Origin: Bradyrhizobium cenepequi
GTDB lineage: Bacteria; Pseudomonadota; Alphaproteobacteria; Rhizobiales; Xanthobacteraceae
NCBI RefSeq assembly: GCF_020329485.1
Contig: NZ_JAGKJI010000040.1
Location: forward strand, 1 to 60,666
Direction: 5' to 3'
DNA: 60,666 nt
A program made the position numbers and the translations under genes. The notes beneath the pieces are model-generated. The model was not told where the DNA came from. It ran no database searches and worked only from the letters and a program-made list of their open reading frames with translations. Below, piece after piece: positions 51,694 to 60,490 of the stretch (position 1 is the first letter of the stretch; the number at the start of each line of letters is the position of its first letter).

Positions 51694-53478
51694 ATGATCC
51701 GGATCATTCTGTTCCTTGTGTTGATCGCGCTCGCCGCGGCGGGCGTGGCCTGGGTTGCCGACCAGACCGGCGACGTCGTGCTGTCCACGGGCGGCTGGCG
51801 CATCGTAACCACGCTGCCGGTGCTCGCGCTGGCGATCGGCATTGCGATGGTCGCAGCCGTCATCCTGTGGTCCATCCTGCACGGGCTCTGGCGAATGCCG
51901 GCGCGCATCCGGCGCGGCCGGCGCGAGCGCCGTCACGCGCGTGGCCGTCATGCGATCACCCAAGGGCTGCTCGCGATCGGCCATGGCGATTCCTCCGCGG
52001 CGCGGGCGCATGCGGAAACGGCGCGGCGCCACGCGGGCAGCGATCCGCTGACGCTTCTTCTCAATGCGCAATCGGCGCAGCTCGACGGCGATCGCGCCGG
52101 CGCGCAAGCCGCGTTCCGTGCCATGGCCGAGCGCGAGGATACGCGGCTGCTCGGCCTGCGCGGCCTGTTCATCGAGGCGCGGCGGTCGGACGATGCGGTC
52201 GCCGCTGTCATGATCGCGGAAGAGGCCTTGAGGGTTTCGCCGTCATCGTCATGGGCCTCGCAGGCGGTGCTCGGCTTCCGTTGCGCCAAGAGCGACTGGA
52301 CCGGCGCGCTTTCGATCCTCGACAACAACCAGACCTCCGGCCTGATCGACAAGGCGACCTATCGGCGGCAGCGCGGCGTGCTGCTCACGGCACGCGCGCT
52401 CGAGCTCGAGACCGTCGACCGCGACCTGTCGCGCGAGAGCGTGATGGAGGCGATCAAGCTCGCGCCGACGCTGATCCCGGCCGCGGTGCTCGTCGCCAAA
52501 TACGAGAGCGAGGCGCATCAGGTGCGGCGCGCGATGAAGATCGTCGAGACCGCGTGGCTGTCGCAGCCGCATCCCGATCTCGCCGACGCCTATGCGCATG
52601 TGAAGCTGGGCGATTCCGCGCGGCAGCGGCTGGTGCGGGTCGAGACGCTGGCGGCGAAGACGCCTGGCCATATCGAAGGCGCGCTCGCGCTCGCGCGCGC
52701 GGCGATCGACGCCGCCGAATTCGCCAAGGCGCGCGAGGCTCTCACCCCGTTCATCGCCGCGCCGACGCAGCGCGTGGCGCTGTTGATGGCCGAGATCGAG
52801 CGTACCGAGCATGGCGACAGCGGCCGTGCCCGCGCCTGGACCTTGCGCGCGGTGCGCGCCCTGCACGATCCGGCCTGGACCGCGGATGGCTATGTCAGCG
52901 ATCGCTGGCGGCCGGTCTCGCCGGTCACCGGCCGGCTCGACGCCTTCCAGTGGCAGACGCCGGTCGCCGCACTGCCGTCGGACAAGGGCCTGGCGATCGA
53001 ATCTTCGCCGTTCGAGGAAGCGATGCTCGCCTCAAAGCGGATCGAGCTGCCGAAGGAGGCGCCGCCGGCACCGCCGGCGAAACCGGTCGAGCTGGCGGCC
53101 GAGAAGCCGGCCCTGGTCGCGCCCGCGAAACCAGTCGAAGCTGCGCCGCCCGCCGCGCAGGACAATACGCCGACGTCGGCTGCAGACTCGGTGGAACTGG
53201 CGCCCGCCGCGCTGCCGTCTTCTGCTTCCGCCCCGCCTGCGCCACAGCCGGCTCCAGCCGAATCATCGCCTACCGTGGTCGCGCCGCTGTTCCGCGCCCG
53301 CCAGGACATCCCCAAGACGCCGCCGGCGCCGATTCCGGCCGTGATTCCCATCGTCCGCGCCCCCGACGACCCCGGGATCGAGGAGGACGGCGCCCGTGAC
53401 GAATTTTCCGAGCAAATCGGCCCGCCAAAGGCCCAGGCCGGCGGCTGGCGCGGTTTTCTGTCCCGCTGGGGCGGCTGA
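51694..53478 (+). CDS. hemY: HemY-family protein with TPR-like repeats
   Basis: 594 aa. Two N-terminal membrane helices (IILFLVLIALAAAGVAWVAD; LPVLALAIGIAMVAAVILW) followed by a basic stretch and a long helical repeat region (SSAARAHAETARRHAGSDPL, RSDDAVAAVMIAEEALRVSP). The last ~150 residues are Pro/Ala-rich and disordered. This is the HemY_N family linked to haem genes in proteobacteria; it is not protoporphyrinogen oxidase, despite the shared name. It lies 7 bp after the mitofilin-like gene. Confidence 0.9.
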   Translation: MIRIILFLVLIALAAAGVAWVADQTGDVVLSTGGWRIVTTLPVLALAIGIAMVAAVILWSILHGLWRMPARIRRGRRERRHARGRHAITQGLLAIGHGDSSAARAHAETARRHAGSDPLTLLLNAQSAQLDGDRAGAQAAFRAMAEREDTRLLGLRGLFIEARRSDDAVAAVMIAEEALRVSPSSSWASQAVLGFRCAKSDWTGALSILDNNQTSGLIDKATYRRQRGVLLTARALELETVDRDLSRESVMEAIKLAPTLIPAAVLVAKYESEAHQVRRAMKIVETAWLSQPHPDLADAYAHVKLGDSARQRLVRVETLAAKTPGHIEGALALARAAIDAAEFAKAREALTPFIAAPTQRVALLMAEIERTEHGDSGRARAWTLRAVRALHDPAWTADGYVSDRWRPVSPVTGRLDAFQWQTPVAALPSDKGLAIESSPFEEAMLASKRIELPKEAPPAPPAKPVELAAEKPALVAPAKPVEAAPPAAQDNTPTSAADSVELAPAALPSSASAPPAPQPAPAESSPTVVAPLFRARQDIPKTPPAPIPAVIPIVRAPDDPGIEEDGARDEFSEQIGPPKAQAGGWRGFLSRWGG

Positions 53479-53547
53479 GACGCGGTCAAGTGACTGCGTC
53501 AACCTTGCCAATCGGGGCCACGCCCGATATCAGTGCGCACGCGATTG

Positions 53548-53616
53548 GAGCATGGTCCGGACCCGGAGGGCCGCGTAGCGCAAAGTGGAAACCGGTTTTC
53601 CGAAAAGATCACGCTC
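53548..53616. repeat. Palindromic repeat, family C (copy 4, degenerate)
   Basis: GAGCATGGTCCGGA at the left and TTTTCCGAAAAGATCACGCTC at the right with an AAAGTGGAAACCGG core, the reverse orientation of copies 1–3. It precedes tRNA-Thr. Confidence 0.65.
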
Positions 53617-53646
53617 TAATATCAAGGACCAGTCGCCGAACGGTTC

Positions 53647-53722
53647 GCCGCAATAGCTCAGCTGGTAGAGCACGTCATTCGTAATGACGGGGTCGGGGGT
53701 TCGAATCCCTCTTGCGGCACCA
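53647..53722 (+). tRNA. tRNA-Thr (anticodon CGT)
   Basis: Acceptor GCCGCAA paired with TTGCGGC, D-arm GCTC/GAGC, anticodon stem GTCAT/ATGAC with anticodon CGT, and T-arm with GGTTCGAATCC. The CCA end is encoded (53720–53722). Confidence 0.96.
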
Positions 53723-53808
53723 CCGCTAATAGCTTTCCTCAATGAGCTCAGCGCGAAGCGACCAGTCTGGTGCTGATCTCTGTAACCGCTCACCGTCCTC
53801 AAAACGTA

Positions 53809-53836
53809 GATGGCCGGGACAAGCCCGGCCATGACG
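53809..53836. repeat. Short hairpin (GGCCGGG/CCCGGCC)
   Basis: ATGGCCGGGACAAGCCCGGC followed by CATGAC: perfect ATGGCCGGG / CCCGGCCAT arms around ACAAG. It lies between tRNA-Thr and the convergent deacetylase gene and could end transcription of either. Confidence 0.6.
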
Positions 53837-53871
53837 ACGATAGGTGCGTAGGGAGCGCGTCGTTCGATCGG

Positions 53872-54924
53872 TTACTGCTGCGAAACCGTCCGCACCACGC
53901 TTGAGAGCGGGCGCGCGCTGACCGTCGGGACCTTCATGTCCTTGACCAGGAGGGCGTCGTATTCAGGCAGGGTTTCCAGCGGCTCCTTTGCCTTCATCTG
54001 AACCACCTTGTAGCCGCCGGACTTGAGGCGGCGCAGCAGCGTCGGCAGGGCTTGCGCGGTGTGCTTCTGCAGGTCGTGCATCAGGATGATGCCCTTGCCC
54101 TGCTTTTCCAGCTTCGTCATGACGGTCTGGATCACCTGGTCGGGCGAGCTGGACTTGAAGTCGAGGGAATCGACGTCGACGGAGAACATCGCGATGTTCC
54201 GGCTGGCCAGATGCGCGAGGGTCGCTTGCGTGTGGGCGAGTGCCGGGAAGCGGAAGAACGGCGAGGGCGCGGTGCCGAGCGCCATCTTCACGGCGCTGAA
54301 GCCCTTCTCGATCTCGTCCTTGGCTTGCTGTTCGGTCAGTTTCTTGCTGTCGAGATGCGCATGCGACCAGGTGTGCGAGCCGATGGTGTGGCCGGCGGCG
54401 GCGACCTGCTTCAGGATTTCCGGATGATAGGTGGTGTGCAGGCCGATCGGGAAGAACAGTCCCTTGGTGCATTCGTCGGCAAGCGCCTTCAGCACCGCCG
54501 GTGTGGTCGGCCACGGGCCGTCGTCGAAGGTCAGCACGACCTCCTTGTCCGCCAGGAAGTCGAACTGCTTGTACTGCAAGAAGCCGAAGCCCGGTCCGGC
54601 CGTGGTGTCGATGACGACGGTGCGGCTGACGCCAAGCGCGTCGGGATTGGCGCAGGTCGATTTTGCCCGCATCGGCGCGGCTGCTGGTGCGGGAGCGGAT
54701 GCAGGTGCCGGGGCGGCAGCTGCCTGTTGCGACACCGCGGCGGTGGTCTCGACATCGTCCTTGGCGGCCGATTTGGCGGCGGCTGGCGGCAGCGGATCCG
54801 CCGGCCGGGCGGCGACGGTTTGCGGGGCCGCATCGGTCCGCGGCGAAGCACTCCAGAACCACACTCCGGCGATCACGACCGCCGCAACAACAACGGCCAG
54901 CAACAGGCCTATCGGATTACGCAT
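53872..54924 (-). CDS. Polysaccharide deacetylase (NodB homology) with membrane anchor
   Basis: 350 aa. An N-terminal hydrophobic helix (GLLLAVVVAAVVIAGVWFW) and a Pro/Ala linker precede the NodB domain: VVLTFDDGPWP (catalytic Asp, metal Asp), SHTWSHAHL (metal His pair), FFRFPAL (Arg motif) and GIILMHDLQKHT. Carbohydrate esterase family 4 enzymes deacetylate chitin-like sugars or peptidoglycan; the substrate here is unknown. Residues up to about 85 are low-complexity. ATG at 54924. Confidence 0.9.
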   Translation of the reverse strand: MRNPIGLLLAVVVAAVVIAGVWFWSASPRTDAAPQTVAARPADPLPPAAAKSAAKDDVETTAAVSQQAAAAPAPASAPAPAAAPMRAKSTCANPDALGVSRTVVIDTTAGPGFGFLQYKQFDFLADKEVVLTFDDGPWPTTPAVLKALADECTKGLFFPIGLHTTYHPEILKQVAAAGHTIGSHTWSHAHLDSKKLTEQQAKDEIEKGFSAVKMALGTAPSPFFRFPALAHTQATLAHLASRNIAMFSVDVDSLDFKSSSPDQVIQTVMTKLEKQGKGIILMHDLQKHTAQALPTLLRRLKSGGYKVVQMKAKEPLETLPEYDALLVKDMKVPTVSARPLSSVVRTVSQQ

Positions 54925-55254
54925 CGCTACTCTCTTGAGGAAACTCGGGTCACACGCTCGTAACGAGCCATTAGTGCCAACGAGGTCTTAACGCGATCCC
55001 AACGCACTTGCCTTTGGCGAAGAAAATTGGGTCGTTATTCTGCGTGAGGGTCATCACAGTCGGCGCGAGCCTGCCTGGCAGCAATTCGCACGACACGGGC
55101 CTTCGAATGCTTGCGGCCATGCAGCGCAGCATTCCGCCGGCTGTGATGGCTGGTCGGAACTGACTGCTGGCGCCGTCGTTTGGACCTTCTTCGGTGTGCG
55201 CAAACAATATAGAATGCCGGTGTCCCGCCTGTTGGTCATGCAAAGGCTCGAGAG
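54925..55254. other. Divergent intergenic region
   Basis: 330 bp between the deacetylase gene (minus) and the Cys-rich gene (plus). A 90-codon minus-strand frame covers much of it but has no family features, so it is not called. No convincing promoter or palindrome was identified. Confidence 0.4.
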
Positions 55255-55467
55255 ATGACCAGATTGCTGTTCGTCATTCCGCTGATTTTGGCGGCATCCG
55301 CATCCTCGGCGCAGCAGCAGGGGCGGGAGGCCTGCACCCGCGACGCGTCGCGGTTCTGCCGCAAATATCTCGATCAGGGCGATCAGGCCGTGCTGGCGTG
55401 CCTGAAGGAGCATCGCGGCCGGCTCACCAGGACGTGCCAGCAGACGCTGGTCTCCCACGGGCAGTGA
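55255..55467 (+). CDS. Small exported Cys-rich repeat protein
   Basis: 70 aa. The signal peptide (LLFVIPLILAASASSAQQQ) is followed by a mature part of about 50 residues with four cysteines in ACTRDASRFC, AVLACLKE and RTCQQTL. The spacing resembles a single GLG1/FGFR-type cysteine-rich repeat (PF00839), a family I know mainly from eukaryotes and some proteobacteria. Function unknown. It is convergent with the MFS gene, 11 bp away. Confidence 0.78.
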   Translation: MTRLLFVIPLILAASASSAQQQGREACTRDASRFCRKYLDQGDQAVLACLKEHRGRLTRTCQQTLVSHGQ

Positions 55468-55478
55468 GGGCGCCGAGA

Positions 55479-57170
55479 TTACGTGCTGCTCCCGGCCGCC
55501 GTCGCGACGACGGGCAAGACTTCGGTGGTTCCGGGGTCGGGCGTCTCGTCCTTCCAGCGCACCGAGCCGAAGGGACGTTCCAGCATGCGGCGCACCCGTA
55601 TCGGTTCGGGACCGAGGTGGAAGGCTATCGCCTTGAGATGCAATTCGCGCTCGGATTGGGTGGCGCGGTTGCGCTGGCGCAAGTAATCGAGCCAGGTCGG
55701 GCAGTGATAGCGCTCGGTCCACAATTCGGGATCGGCGATATCGCGCGCGATCGACCAGCCATAGGCGCCGTTGCGCTGCCGGCTGAGCTGCACCTCCAGC
55801 ATCACATTATGGAAGGCGCGGGCGTTGTCCTGCGCGACGCGGTACTCGATCTCGACCACCAGCGGTCCGCTGCGCGGTGTGAGCGACAGGCGGACCTCGG
55901 GATCCGCGAGCATTTCGGTGGCGTCCTCGTTGCGCGCGCCGACAGGCGGCATTCTGAGCCATAATCCCAGCAACGGCGACAGCAGCATCAGCCCGGCGGA
56001 GACCAGCAGCGCGACCTCAACGCCGGCGCTATCGGTGAGGCGGCCCCAGCCCCAGCTTCCGATCGCGATCCCGCCCGCGATCGCGGCCTGGAACGCCGCC
56101 AGCGAGCGGCCGGCGACCCAGCGCGGCGCCGAGAGCTGCACGCCGATATTGAACAGCGCGATCGCCATCATCCAGACCGCGCCGGCCAGCACCAGCGCCG
56201 CCGCCGTCACCACCGGCTGCTTGCTGATCGCGACCACGGCGATTGCGCCTGCCATCGAGATCGCGCAGACGCGTATGGCGGCCTCGCCGCTCATCCGCTT
56301 GCGCATTTCGCCGATATTGAGGGCGCCGAGCACCGCGCCCATGCCGAACGCCCCGAGCATGATGCCGTAGGTCTGGGGCCCGCCATGCAAGAGGTCGCGC
56401 GCCACCAGCGGCATCAGCGCGGAGACCGAGCCGCCGATGATGCCGGTGACCAGCGTGCGCGTCAGCACGATCTTGATCGACGGCGAATGGTTGATGTAGC
56501 GCACGCCCGAGACCATGGCGCGGTTGAGCCGCTCGCGCGGCAGCCGCGACGGCTCGCTGACGCGGTCCCAGAGGAACAGCACGACCAGCAGCGGCAGATA
56601 GAACAGCGCATTGAGTGCAAAGGCGGCCACCGCGCCCGCGGTCGCGACCACGATGCCGCCGATCGCCGGCCCGAAGCTGCGGGCGATGTTGTAGCTGATG
56701 CCGTTCAGCGCCACCGCCGCAGGGAGCGTATCGGGTGGCACCTGCTCGCTGACCGAGGATTGCCAGGCCGGCCCGAACAGCGCCATGCCGCTGCCGACGA
56801 TGAAGCAGAACGCGAGCAGGATATTCGGCGTCACCAGATCGAGCCACGCCAGCGCCGTCAGAACGGTGGCGCCGACCAGCGCAATCAGAAGCGACACCAT
56901 CGCCACCACCCGGCGGTCATGCATGTCGGCAATGGCGCCGGCCGGCATCGAGATCAGCATGATGGGCAGCATGAGCGCGGTCTGCACCAGCGCCACCTTG
57001 TCGGCCGAGGACGTCATCTGCGTCATCGCCCAGGCGGCGCCGACGCCCTGGATCAGGATCCCGAGGTTGGAGAGCAGGCTCGCTAGCCAGATGCGCCGGA
57101 ACACCGAATGCGCAAGCGGCGCCAGGATGCCGTCGGCGGCCAGGCTCGTGCGTCGCGGCGATGCTGTCAT
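55479..57170 (-). CDS. EntS-like MFS exporter with C-terminal extra domain
   Basis: 563 aa. Twelve membrane helices (MFS_3 / enterobactin exporter type: FRRIWLASLLSNLGILIQGV, GPAWQSSVSEQVPPDTLPAA, NGISYNIARSFGPAIGG) occupy about the first 400 residues. The C-terminal ~150 residues (VVEIEYRVAQDNARAFHNVM; ELWTERYHCPTWLDYLRQRN) look like a dimeric alpha-beta (antibiotic biosynthesis monooxygenase-like) domain. Such fusions are known for this transporter type; substrate unknown. The start at 57170 (MTASPRRTS) is chosen over a longer frame. Confidence 0.85.
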   Translation of the reverse strand: MTASPRRTSLAADGILAPLAHSVFRRIWLASLLSNLGILIQGVGAAWAMTQMTSSADKVALVQTALMLPIMLISMPAGAIADMHDRRVVAMVSLLIALVGATVLTALAWLDLVTPNILLAFCFIVGSGMALFGPAWQSSVSEQVPPDTLPAAVALNGISYNIARSFGPAIGGIVVATAGAVAAFALNALFYLPLLVVLFLWDRVSEPSRLPRERLNRAMVSGVRYINHSPSIKIVLTRTLVTGIIGGSVSALMPLVARDLLHGGPQTYGIMLGAFGMGAVLGALNIGEMRKRMSGEAAIRVCAISMAGAIAVVAISKQPVVTAAALVLAGAVWMMAIALFNIGVQLSAPRWVAGRSLAAFQAAIAGGIAIGSWGWGRLTDSAGVEVALLVSAGLMLLSPLLGLWLRMPPVGARNEDATEMLADPEVRLSLTPRSGPLVVEIEYRVAQDNARAFHNVMLEVQLSRQRNGAYGWSIARDIADPELWTERYHCPTWLDYLRQRNRATQSERELHLKAIAFHLGPEPIRVRRMLERPFGSVRWKDETPDPGTTEVLPVVATAAGSST

Positions 57171-57412
57171 GGTGGTTCCGTGGTTCTCTGTTGGCTGCTT
57201 GATTCCGACCTCGGAGTGATGCCCGTCAAACGCCTGCATTGTCCAGTCGTCATGCTGTCATTTCGCTCCCGCAAAGACGCGGGGTTGGGGGAGGGCCGTG
57301 AGGTAACAAATGAGCGTGTTCGGGCGAACTCTTCCAAAGAGCGCCGTTTTACGTCTTCATCATCCCCGGAAGGAAAGCGTAGACTGGTTGGATCGAGACT
57401 GGAGCAAGCCCC

Positions 57413-58798
57413 ATGAGCATAGCCGAAGTCTACGACCTGCCGATTGCGCGGAAGCGGCTGGTGCCGCCGTGTCCGCCGCGCGCGCCCGACGACATCTCGG
57501 CCTTCAGGCGCATGACGCTGATCAGCCGCAGCCCGATCGCGAGCTGGAGCCAGCGCGCCTATGAGGAGGAGATCGTCCGTGGCCGCTTCTTCGGCCGCAG
57601 CAGCTTCATCCTCAATGCGCCTGAGGCGATCAGGCACGTGCTGGTCGACAATTACGAGAATTATACGCGCACGCCGGCCGCCTTCCGAGTGCTGCGCCCG
57701 ATGCTCGGCGAAGGTCTTCTGATCGCCGAAGGCCGCGCCTGGAAACACCAGCGCCGCACGCTCGCACCGGCCTTCACGCCGCGCGCGATCATGACGCTGG
57801 TGCCGCACATGGTCGCGGTGACCGACGAGACCATCGGAAAGCTCAAGGCCGCGAGCGACCGTCCAGTGGATCTTCGCGAGACCATGCAGCGGATGACGCT
57901 CGAGATCGCCGGCCGCACCATGTTCTCGTTCGGCATGGATCGCCACGGCGGCACCTTGCGCGATTTCGTCATGGAATATGGCGAGCGGCTGGCGCGGCCC
58001 CGTTTCCTCGACATGCTGCTGCCGTTGAGCTGGCCCAGTCCGCAGGATTTCGCGCGTGCCCGCTTCCGCAAGCGCTGGACGGCGTTCGTCGTCATGTTGA
58101 TGGCGGAGCGCCGTGCCGCCGGCAAGACAAGCGATGCACCGCCGCGCGATCTGTTCGACCTCATGGTTGCGGCGCGCGACCCCGAGACCGGGGAGGCCTT
58201 CACCGATGCGCAGCTCGGCGACGAGATCGCGACCATGATCCTCGCCGGCCACGAGACGACAGCGACCGCCTTGCTCTGGGCGCTCTATCTGCTTTCGCTC
58301 GATCCGGCGACGCAGGATGATCTCGCCGCCGAGGTGAGCGGGGTTGCTGCGGGTGGCGCATTGGAGATCGAGCGGCTGAAACTCACCCGCGCGGTCATCG
58401 AGGAGACCATGCGCCTCTATCCGCCGGCCTTCCTGATCGCGCGCGCCGCGGCCGGCCCGGACATGATCGCCGGCATGCCGGTGAAGAAGAACGACGTGGT
58501 GATGATCGCGCCCTGGCTGCTGCACCGGCATGAGAAGCTCTGGCACGATCCCGCGGCATTCGCGCCGTCGCGTTTCATGACCGGCACGCCCCCCGATCGC
58601 TTTGCCTATCTGCCGTTCGGCGTCGGCGCCCGTGTCTGCATCGGTGCGCATTTTGCAATGGTCGAAGCAACGCTGGCGCTGGCGAAACTGATCGGCGCCT
58701 TCCGCGTCGCGCTGGTCGACAAGCAGCCGGTGATGCCGGTCGGGGTGGTGACGACCCAGCCCGACCACTCGCCGATGTTTACGATCACGCCGCGGTAA
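57413..58798 (+). CDS. Cytochrome P450
   Basis: 461 aa. I-helix AGHETTATALLWALYLLS, K-helix EETMRLYPPAF (ExxR), and the haem-binding loop FGVGARVCIG with Cys409 are all present. It resembles the unspecialised bacterial P450s similar to CYP4/CYP102-like long-chain hydroxylases, but the substrate cannot be told. No ferredoxin or reductase gene is adjacent. GGAGCAAGCCCC precedes the ATG at 57413. The nucleotide cyclase gene follows by 45 bp. Confidence 0.94.
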   Translation: MSIAEVYDLPIARKRLVPPCPPRAPDDISAFRRMTLISRSPIASWSQRAYEEEIVRGRFFGRSSFILNAPEAIRHVLVDNYENYTRTPAAFRVLRPMLGEGLLIAEGRAWKHQRRTLAPAFTPRAIMTLVPHMVAVTDETIGKLKAASDRPVDLRETMQRMTLEIAGRTMFSFGMDRHGGTLRDFVMEYGERLARPRFLDMLLPLSWPSPQDFARARFRKRWTAFVVMLMAERRAAGKTSDAPPRDLFDLMVAARDPETGEAFTDAQLGDEIATMILAGHETTATALLWALYLLSLDPATQDDLAAEVSGVAAGGALEIERLKLTRAVIEETMRLYPPAFLIARAAAGPDMIAGMPVKKNDVVMIAPWLLHRHEKLWHDPAAFAPSRFMTGTPPDRFAYLPFGVGARVCIGAHFAMVEATLALAKLIGAFRVALVDKQPVMPVGVVTTQPDHSPMFTITPR

Positions 58799-58843
58799 CT
58801 GATCTTGCGTTTCGGCGCGGGTCATCTCATCTAAGGTTGCGAC

Positions 58844-60253
58844 ATGAGCGATACCCAGGCCCAGTTCGCAGTGTTGAAACAGACGGCCGATCCGGCTGTC
58901 GTTGGCGAAATCGCGCGGCTGATTGCCGATGGCCATGATCGCGAGCTCAACCGCATCAACCTGCTGGACTTCGCCGGGCGCACCGGACTCGACGAGGAAA
59001 AGGTCATTTCCGGTTTCCTGCATGCGTCACGGCTCGGCTTGTTCGACATGAGCTGGAACGTGCTGTGTCCCGGCTGTGGCGGGGTGCTCGATGCGCATTC
59101 GACGCTGAAATCGCTGCGTCACGACGATTACAATTGCGCGCTCTGCGCCGCCGGCTACGAGGCTTCCGTCGACGAAATGGTCGAGGTCGCCTTCACCGTC
59201 AGCCCGCGGGTCCGCCGCATCGGCGCGCATGATCCCAGCACGCTGCCGATCTGGGACTATGTGCGGCAGATGTTCTGGAGTTCGGGCGTCGACATCAACG
59301 AAGAATCGTTTTCACGCCTGATCAACGAAGCCACGCTCGAAGCGCTCGAAATGCCGACCGGCGAGAAGGCAATCCTGTCGCTGAATTTGCCGAACCAGTT
59401 CGTCATCGTGTTCGAGCCGGTGACGCATTCGGCCCACTTCCTCGACATTCAAGGTGAGCTGACCACCGATCGCCAGCAGCTTTCAATCGTCTACAACAAG
59501 CTGCAGGCGCCGACCGGGACCACGGTGCTGCGGCCAGGGCCATTGCGGCTCTCGCTCGAAAATCAGGCCGGCGTCCGCGTCCTGCCATCGGTCTGGGTTG
59601 CGGGCGACGCCATGCACCAGATGCTGGGCAGGCGCAAGCCGATTCTCACGGCGAAGCGGATGTTGAGCAATCAGACCTTCCGTGACGTCTTCAAGGCTGA
59701 CAATCTCAACGTCGACCAGCGATTGAAGATCACATCGCTGACTTTCCTGTTCACGGATCTCAAAGGTTCGACCGCACTTTATGAGCGGGTCGGCGATCTT
59801 GCCGCCTTTGATCTGGTGCGCGCGCATTTTCATGCGCTGCTCGAGATCATCGCTTCTGAGCACGGCGCCGTGGTGAAGACCATCGGCGATGCGGTCATGG
59901 CGACTTTCATCAAGCCTGAACATGCGCTCGCCGCGGGCCTGCGCATGCGCGCTGCGATGAAGAAGCTCAACGATGAGCGCGGCAAGGAGGACCTGATCGT
60001 CAAGATCGGGATTCACGAAGGCCCTTGCCTCGCGGTGATGCTGAACGAGCGGCAAGATTATTTCGGTCAGACCGTCAATATCGCCGCACGCGTGCAGAGC
60101 CTGTCGACCCAGCAGGAAATCCACATCACCGCGCCGGTGATCGATTCGCCGGAAGTGGTCTCCATTCTGAAGAAAGCGGAGATCCGGCCGATCCAGAAGG
60201 AAGCGGCGCTGCGCGGCATCGCCGACAAGATGGTGGTGTACGAGATACCTTGA
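58844..60253 (+). CDS. DUF5939 class III adenylate/guanylate cyclase
   Basis: 469 aa. The N-terminal part carries a zinc-ribbon-like Cys pair set, CPGCGG and CALCAAG (residues ~75–105), within the DUF5939 region (to ~290). The C-terminal cyclase domain has TFLFTDLKGSTALYERVGD (metal Asp), KTIGDAVMATF (second metal Asp; Lys before it) and YFGQTVNIAARVQS (transition-state Asn/Arg). It should make cAMP or cGMP in the cytosol. AAGG precedes the ATG. It follows the P450 gene closely and may be co-transcribed. Confidence 0.9.
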   Translation: MSDTQAQFAVLKQTADPAVVGEIARLIADGHDRELNRINLLDFAGRTGLDEEKVISGFLHASRLGLFDMSWNVLCPGCGGVLDAHSTLKSLRHDDYNCALCAAGYEASVDEMVEVAFTVSPRVRRIGAHDPSTLPIWDYVRQMFWSSGVDINEESFSRLINEATLEALEMPTGEKAILSLNLPNQFVIVFEPVTHSAHFLDIQGELTTDRQQLSIVYNKLQAPTGTTVLRPGPLRLSLENQAGVRVLPSVWVAGDAMHQMLGRRKPILTAKRMLSNQTFRDVFKADNLNVDQRLKITSLTFLFTDLKGSTALYERVGDLAAFDLVRAHFHALLEIIASEHGAVVKTIGDAVMATFIKPEHALAAGLRMRAAMKKLNDERGKEDLIVKIGIHEGPCLAVMLNERQDYFGQTVNIAARVQSLSTQQEIHITAPVIDSPEVVSILKKAEIRPIQKEAALRGIADKMVVYEIP

Positions 60254-60263
60254 GCGGCCTGTC

Positions 60264-60284
60264 GTCCCGGCCTTGAGCCGGGAC
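60264..60284. terminator. Hairpin after the cyclase gene
   Basis: GTCCCGGC-CTT-GAGCCGGGAC, a strong GC stem without a T-tract, 11 bp after the cyclase stop. It resembles a short dispersed repeat unit of rhizobial genomes and may end transcription. Confidence 0.5.
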
Positions 60285-60490
60285 CCATACCGCGGAATCT
60301 ATCCGTAGAGTGATCTGCTCGACGCCTTCGCCAAGCAACCACTTTCTGTGGTTATGGTTCTCCGCGTTCGCGCTAGGGCATCTACACATCTTTGGGACGC
60401 GACAGATTGACTCGGGCCGGCATGATGTGCCGTCGCCGCAGCGTTTGTATGATTCTCTCTCTGGCGCTTTGATTCGAAGGAGCGCCAGAG

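Noticed and set aside
54971..55243. 90-codon minus-strand frame upstream of the deacetylase gene
   Set aside because: No signal, domain or ribosome-binding site. It fills a divergent promoter region.
57167..59023. 618-codon minus-strand frame opposite the P450 and cyclase genes
   Set aside because: It spans two genuine genes and their spacer with His/Arg-rich low-information sequence.
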